A stretch of DNA of 64,000 bases from Streptomyces sp. R41 (lineage in GTDB: Bacteria; Actinomycetota; Actinomycetes; Streptomycetales; Streptomycetaceae), in the NCBI RefSeq assembly GCF_041053055.1, contig NZ_CP163443.1, positions 8,973,001-9,037,000 on the forward strand. The letters are read 5' to 3'. This document shows, in pieces, positions 60,310-64,000 of this stretch. Both the position numbers and the translations under genes were made by a program. The notes below the pieces were generated by a model that was not told the DNA's origin, made no database searches, and worked only from the letters and a program-made list of their open reading frames with translations. The stretch's first letter is position 1. The number at the start of each line of letters is the position of its first letter.

Positions 60310-61326
60310 ATGGGCGATGCGGTGGAACTCGAGGCAGCCGGGAGGACCGTACGTCTGTCCAGCCCGGGCAAGGTCTTCTTCCCGGAGCGCGGCTTCACGA
60401 AGCTGGACCTCGCCCAGTACTACCTCGCCGTCGGCGACGGCATCCTGCGCGCCCTCCGTAACCGCCCCACCACCCTGGAGCGGTACCCGGACGGCGTGAG
60501 CGGCGAGTCCTTCTTCCAGAAGCGGGCCCCCAAGAACATGCCCGACTGGATCCCGACCGCCCACATCACCTTCCCCAGCGGCCGCAGCGCGGACGAGATG
60601 TGCCCGACCGAGCCCGCCGCCGTCCTGTGGGCCGCCCAGTTCGGCACGCTCACCTTCCACCCGTGGCCGGTCCGCCGTGACGACGTCGACCGCCCCGACG
60701 AACTCCGCATCGACCTCGACCCGCAGCCCGGTACGGACTACGCCGACGCGGTGCGCGCCGCCCACGAACTGCGGGAGGTGCTGCACGAATACGGTGATCT
60801 GCGCGGCTGGCCCAAGACCTCCGGCGGCCGGGGCCTGCATGTCTTCGTGCCGATCCAGCCGCGCTGGACCTTCACACAGGTGCGCCGGGCCGCCATCGCC
60901 GTCGGGCGTGAACTGGAGCGCCGTATGCCCGACCAGGTCACCACCGCCTGGTGGAAGGAGGAAAGGGGCGAGAAGATCTTCGTGGACTACAACCAGACCG
61001 CCCGAGACCGCACCATCGCCTCCGCCTATTCGGTACGGCCCCGCCCGCACGCCCCCGTCTCCGCGCCCCTGCGCTGGGACGAGGTGGACGACGCCCAGCC
61101 CCGCGACTTCGACCTGGGGACCATGCCGCGGCGCTTCGCCGAACTGGGCGATGTGCACGCAGACATGGACGACCACGCCTTCTCCCTGGAGTCCCTGCTG
61201 GAACTCGCCAGCCGCGACGAGCACGACCACGGCCTGGGTGATCTGCCCTACCCGCCCGAGTACCCGAAGATGCCGGGCGAGCCGAAGCGGGTGCAGCCGA
61301 GCCGCGCCAAGCACGAGGACAGCTAG
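60310..61326 (+). CDS. LigD-type polymerase (primase-polymerase domain)
   Basis: A 338-residue stand-alone PolDom of the archaeo-eukaryotic primase family: SPGKVFFPERGFTKLDLAQY, ELRIDLDPQPGTDYADA with the metal-binding D-x-D, WPKTSGGRGLHVFVP and KIFVDYNQTARDRTIASAYS with the third Asp. It fills ends with ribonucleotides during end joining. No Ku gene is in the window. TACCGT ends 7 bases before the ATG, so it may be leaderless. Confidence 0.92.
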   Translation: MGDAVELEAAGRTVRLSSPGKVFFPERGFTKLDLAQYYLAVGDGILRALRNRPTTLERYPDGVSGESFFQKRAPKNMPDWIPTAHITFPSGRSADEMCPTEPAAVLWAAQFGTLTFHPWPVRRDDVDRPDELRIDLDPQPGTDYADAVRAAHELREVLHEYGDLRGWPKTSGGRGLHVFVPIQPRWTFTQVRRAAIAVGRELERRMPDQVTTAWWKEERGEKIFVDYNQTARDRTIASAYSVRPRPHAPVSAPLRWDEVDDAQPRDFDLGTMPRRFAELGDVHADMDDHAFSLESLLELASRDEHDHGLGDLPYPPEYPKMPGEPKRVQPSRAKHEDS

Positions 61327-61476
61327 CCCCCATCTCGACCAGGCAGACCGTCGTGGCGGCGTGGCGTGCGGCAGCCACCGGTCACAGCATGCCGCACGCC
61401 ACTGACAGCGGCTCGGACGGGACGGACGTCCCCCGACCCCTCACAACTCCCTCCTACAGCTTCTTCCTTCGGCGCC

Positions 61477-63687
61477 TTACAGCTCCTTGATCCGGATGTC
61501 CCGGTACGAGATCACGTCCGTCGTGCTGTGCACCTGGAGTCCGACGTAGCCGGAGGCGAACCGCCGTCCGTCCGTGCCCGGGTCGTCCGAGCGCGGCGGA
61601 GAGAAGTCCTGGCCGCCGATATTGTCGAACTCGTTGATCAGCACGCCGTTGCGGTAGACCGAGTAGTGCTGGTCGACCACACGGATCTCGTAGTCGTTCC
61701 ACGTGCCCTTCTGGGTGACGCCCGCACCGGCAAGGCCCACACGGTCGAAGCCGTAGATCGAGCCCGTCTTGTACATGTCGCCGTCGGGCCGGTCGAGCAC
61801 CTGCACCTCGTGCCCGTACTTGATGGCGACCCACTCCGGCCGTGTCTCCTCCGGGTGGTCATGGACCCACGGGAACCGCACGAACACACCGGAGTTGGCG
61901 TTCCCTGTCCCGGGAGCGTCGTCACGCCACTGGAGCTTCAGCGAGAAGTCGCCGTACTTGCGCTCGGGGAACCACAGCATGCCGAGCCCGCCCTGCGTGG
62001 TGCCGGACGTGATCGACCCGTCGGTGTTCAGTCCGAACGAACCGCCACCCACGTGCTCCCACCGCGCGAAGGACTCCTGCGAGCCGTCGAAGATCTTGCG
62101 GTAGCCGTCGGTCTGGCCCGGCTTGCCGATGCCGGACTGCTTGGCCGCCTTGTTGATCCTGTTGTACTCGCGCTGGTCGATGACACCTTCCTCGAGAAGC
62201 CTGTCCAGGACGGTCTTGACGTGCTTGAGGAACAGCGCCTGGGAGGTCCACTCCTTCTCGTCCTCGATCAACTCATTGATACGGCAACGGTTGTTGGTGA
62301 CCCGGTTCGGTACACCCGAGTCGACCGTCCCCACGATCACCGTCAACCGCTCGTCGTACTCGGCGCAGTTGGGCGCAGGCACGCCGCCGCCCGACGCGAC
62401 CGTGAAGCTCACGGCGCGCGGCTGCGACATGTTGCCCGCCTTGTCGCTCGCCCGGTACGCCACCGTGTGGGCGCCGACGCGGTCGACCAACACCGGGGCG
62501 GAGTACGCCAGATAGGGTCCGCCGTCCAGGGAGTACTCGATCGCGGCGACCCCCGAGCCACCCTCGTCCGTCGCGCTCACGGTCACCTTGGCACTGTTCA
62601 CATACGCGCCGTCGGAGTTCTTCGTCCCGTCGACGCTCACCCCGGTCACCGGCGGGGTCGTCTCGGAGACCGGCGGCGCCACCACCGTGAAGTCGACGCT
62701 CTTCTCGGCTGCCGTGTTGCCCGCCTTGTCACTCGCGCGGTAGCGCACTTGGTGGGCGCCGAGCGCGTGCACCATCACGGGAGCCGTGTAGGGCTGCCAG
62801 CCGCCGGCATCGACCGCGTACTCGATCGTGTTGACTCCGGAACCGGTGTCGGAGGCAGAGACGGTGACGGTAGCCATGTCGATGTACGCACCGTCGGCAT
62901 TCCGCTCGCCGCTCACCGTGGCCGAGGTCTCGGGCGCGGTCGTGTCGTCCGTCGGCGGCGCGACCACCGTGAGGTCGACGCTCTTCTCGGCAGCGGTGTT
63001 GCCCGCCTTGTCGAACGCGCGATAGCGGACCTTGTGGGTGCCGACCTGGTCGACCACGATGGGCGTGGTGTACGGCTGCCAGGCACCGGCGTCCTCGAGC
63101 GCGTACTCGATCCGGTCGACACCGGAACCCGCGTCCGTCGCGGCGACCGTGACCGTCGCCGAACCGACGTACGCGCCCTGCGAGTCCTGTGCGCCGCTCA
63201 CCGAGGCCGATGTCTCGGGCGCCGTCGTGTCCGAGCCGCCGCCCTCCGTGACCACGAGGATGCCCTGCATCCGTTCATGGCCCGGCATCGTGCAGTAGAA
63301 GCGGTAGCGGCCCGGGGTGAGCGTGACTTCGGCCGTGTGCCTGCCGCTCTGGTCGTCGTTCGGGTTGGCCAGGATGTTCAGCGGGACGTCGTTGTTGTAC
63401 TCCGGGTCGGAGACGTCGAACGTCAACGTGTGAGGCATTCCGGTGGTGTTGCCGGTCGCCGCGCTGTTCTCGAACACGATCGTCGTCGGGCCGGCGACCG
63501 CGGTCTGCGGCACGGAGGCGTACTGGGTGATGTCGTCCCCGGCGGTCCAGGTGAGCACCTGAGCGGCCGCTTCCCTCGGGGACTCGGCGATCGGGGACTC
63601 GGTCCGCCCGAACGCGGAGGTCGACGTCAGGCCCAGCACCATCAACAGGGACGCCAGCAAGGCCGTCCACCAACGTCTTTGGGACAT
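61477..63687 (-). CDS. Secreted cupredoxin - Ig-like repeats - DUF1080 protein
   Basis: A 736-residue secreted protein. After a signal peptide (WWTALLASLLMVLGLTSTSA) comes a type 1 copper domain at about 35-150 with ligand candidates His in MPHTLTFD, Cys in RFYCTMPGHE, the following His and Met in RMQG. Three Ig-like repeats follow (about 155-440), each with DxGSGV-IEY and HxVxYRAxDKAGN. The C-terminal 190 residues are a DUF1080 (3-keto-disaccharide hydrolase-like) domain (GLGMLWFPERKYGDFSLKLQ, ANSGVFVRFPW). It likely acts on sugars with the dehydrogenase encoded upstream; its ATG overlaps that stop (TGATG). Confidence 0.87.
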   Translation of the reverse strand: MSQRRWWTALLASLLMVLGLTSTSAFGRTESPIAESPREAAAQVLTWTAGDDITQYASVPQTAVAGPTTIVFENSAATGNTTGMPHTLTFDVSDPEYNNDVPLNILANPNDDQSGRHTAEVTLTPGRYRFYCTMPGHERMQGILVVTEGGGSDTTAPETSASVSGAQDSQGAYVGSATVTVAATDAGSGVDRIEYALEDAGAWQPYTTPIVVDQVGTHKVRYRAFDKAGNTAAEKSVDLTVVAPPTDDTTAPETSATVSGERNADGAYIDMATVTVSASDTGSGVNTIEYAVDAGGWQPYTAPVMVHALGAHQVRYRASDKAGNTAAEKSVDFTVVAPPVSETTPPVTGVSVDGTKNSDGAYVNSAKVTVSATDEGGSGVAAIEYSLDGGPYLAYSAPVLVDRVGAHTVAYRASDKAGNMSQPRAVSFTVASGGGVPAPNCAEYDERLTVIVGTVDSGVPNRVTNNRCRINELIEDEKEWTSQALFLKHVKTVLDRLLEEGVIDQREYNRINKAAKQSGIGKPGQTDGYRKIFDGSQESFARWEHVGGGSFGLNTDGSITSGTTQGGLGMLWFPERKYGDFSLKLQWRDDAPGTGNANSGVFVRFPWVHDHPEETRPEWVAIKYGHEVQVLDRPDGDMYKTGSIYGFDRVGLAGAGVTQKGTWNDYEIRVVDQHYSVYRNGVLINEFDNIGGQDFSPPRSDDPGTDGRRFASGYVGLQVHSTTDVISYRDIRIKEL

Positions 63688-64000
63688 CACTCCACCCTCC
63701 TGGCCAGTTGATCGGCGGTCGGCGTCGGGCCGCCACCCGTGTAAGTGACCTTCCACAGTGCCGACTTGGAGTCCGAGGTGAAGAAGCCGCGCCCGTAGTC
63801 GAGGACATACAGCGCGCCGTCCGGTCCGAACTTCCAGTCCATGAGGTTCTTGATGCCGTCGTTGCCGATGGGCACGATCTTCTTCAGCGACTCGGAGTGG
63901 ATCGGCAGGCCGCCGTCACCGGCCGTCTTCGGGTCGGTGAGGACGGCGTTGCGTGGCTGGTCGGAGTCGTAGAAGTCGCCGACGAACCACTTGCCGTCCC
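63687..64000 (-). CDS. Sugar dehydrogenase (glucose/sorbosone type), C-terminal part
   Basis: Only the last ~104 residues are in the window: WFVGDFYDSDQPRNAVLTDP, IHSESLKKIVPIGNDGIKNL, MDWKFGPDGALYVLDYGRGF, ALWKVTYTGGGPTPTADQLA. The FGPDG-LYVLDYG pattern belongs to beta-propeller glucose/sorbosone dehydrogenases that use PQQ. The gene continues beyond 64000. Its TGA overlaps the next ATG, so the two products are made together. Confidence 0.75.
   Translation of the reverse strand, partial: DGKWFVGDFYDSDQPRNAVLTDPKTAGDGGLPIHSESLKKIVPIGNDGIKNLMDWKFGPDGALYVLDYGRGFFTSDSKSALWKVTYTGGGPTPTADQLARRVE

Noticed and set aside
1..64000. CRISPR arrays, rRNA or complete tRNA genes
   Set aside because: I found no regularly spaced identical repeats, no rRNA signatures and no full cloverleaf on either strand.

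Overview
The window is high-GC actinobacterial DNA and almost certainly Streptomyces. Codon third positions are strongly G/C, many starts are GTG or TTG, several genes look leaderless, and the gene content is typical of the genus: GAF/ANTAR regulators, SigB/SigF-type sigma factor, DUF2510 proteins, and the pca cluster ordered pcaIJFHGBL with divergent pcaV.

The left third (about 1-14 kb) is a patchwork. It begins with a cold-shock DEAD-box helicase, a CBS protein and a small conserved protein. A decayed RsbW-like ATPase, two copies of a MerR-type gene that share a conserved ~0.7 kb non-coding leader, a cold-shock protein, an IS630 element with recognisable ends, an IS110 remnant and an IS1182 fragment fused to a hemolysin III tail follow. 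It ends with a 5' fragment of a phosphoketolase gene and a damaged regulatory module (STAS / GNAT / GAF-ANTAR / GAF-ANTAR).

The middle (about 14-34 kb) looks like a stress-response island. It holds small hydrophobic proteins, a CsbD protein, PRC-barrel and ANTAR paralogues, STAS proteins, an SPFH protein, DUF5994-like genes behind a candidate SigB-type promoter, a membrane-anchored Mrr-like nuclease, a ferredoxin reductase-desaturase pair, a SigB/F/G-type sigma factor, and the intact STAS-GNAT-GAF/ANTAR-GAF/ANTAR operon. Much of this is duplicated inside the window: MerR, ANTAR, PRC-barrel, small membrane protein, DUF5994 and the whole STAS-GNAT-GAF module each occur at least twice, and one copy is often eroded. 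A shared ~30 bp sequence lies upstream of three of the module copies. The module plus this sequence is the best candidate for an undescribed system.

The right half (about 34-64 kb) is orderly and core-like: a Tat-exported phospholipase C behind a candidate PHO box, a scramblase-like DUF2510 protein, DMT and PAP2 genes divergent from a TetR gene with an operator array, AnmK with an MFS transporter, a large AAA/TPR protein without a visible LuxR domain, the complete protocatechuate branch of the beta-ketoadipate pathway (pcaIJFHGBL, pcaV) with an adjacent ACS-family transporter and IclR gene, a DUF3048 lipoprotein, a divergent ATP-dependent DNA ligase / LigD-type polymerase pair, and finally a secreted cupredoxin-Ig-DUF1080 protein translationally coupled to a sugar dehydrogenase that runs off the window.
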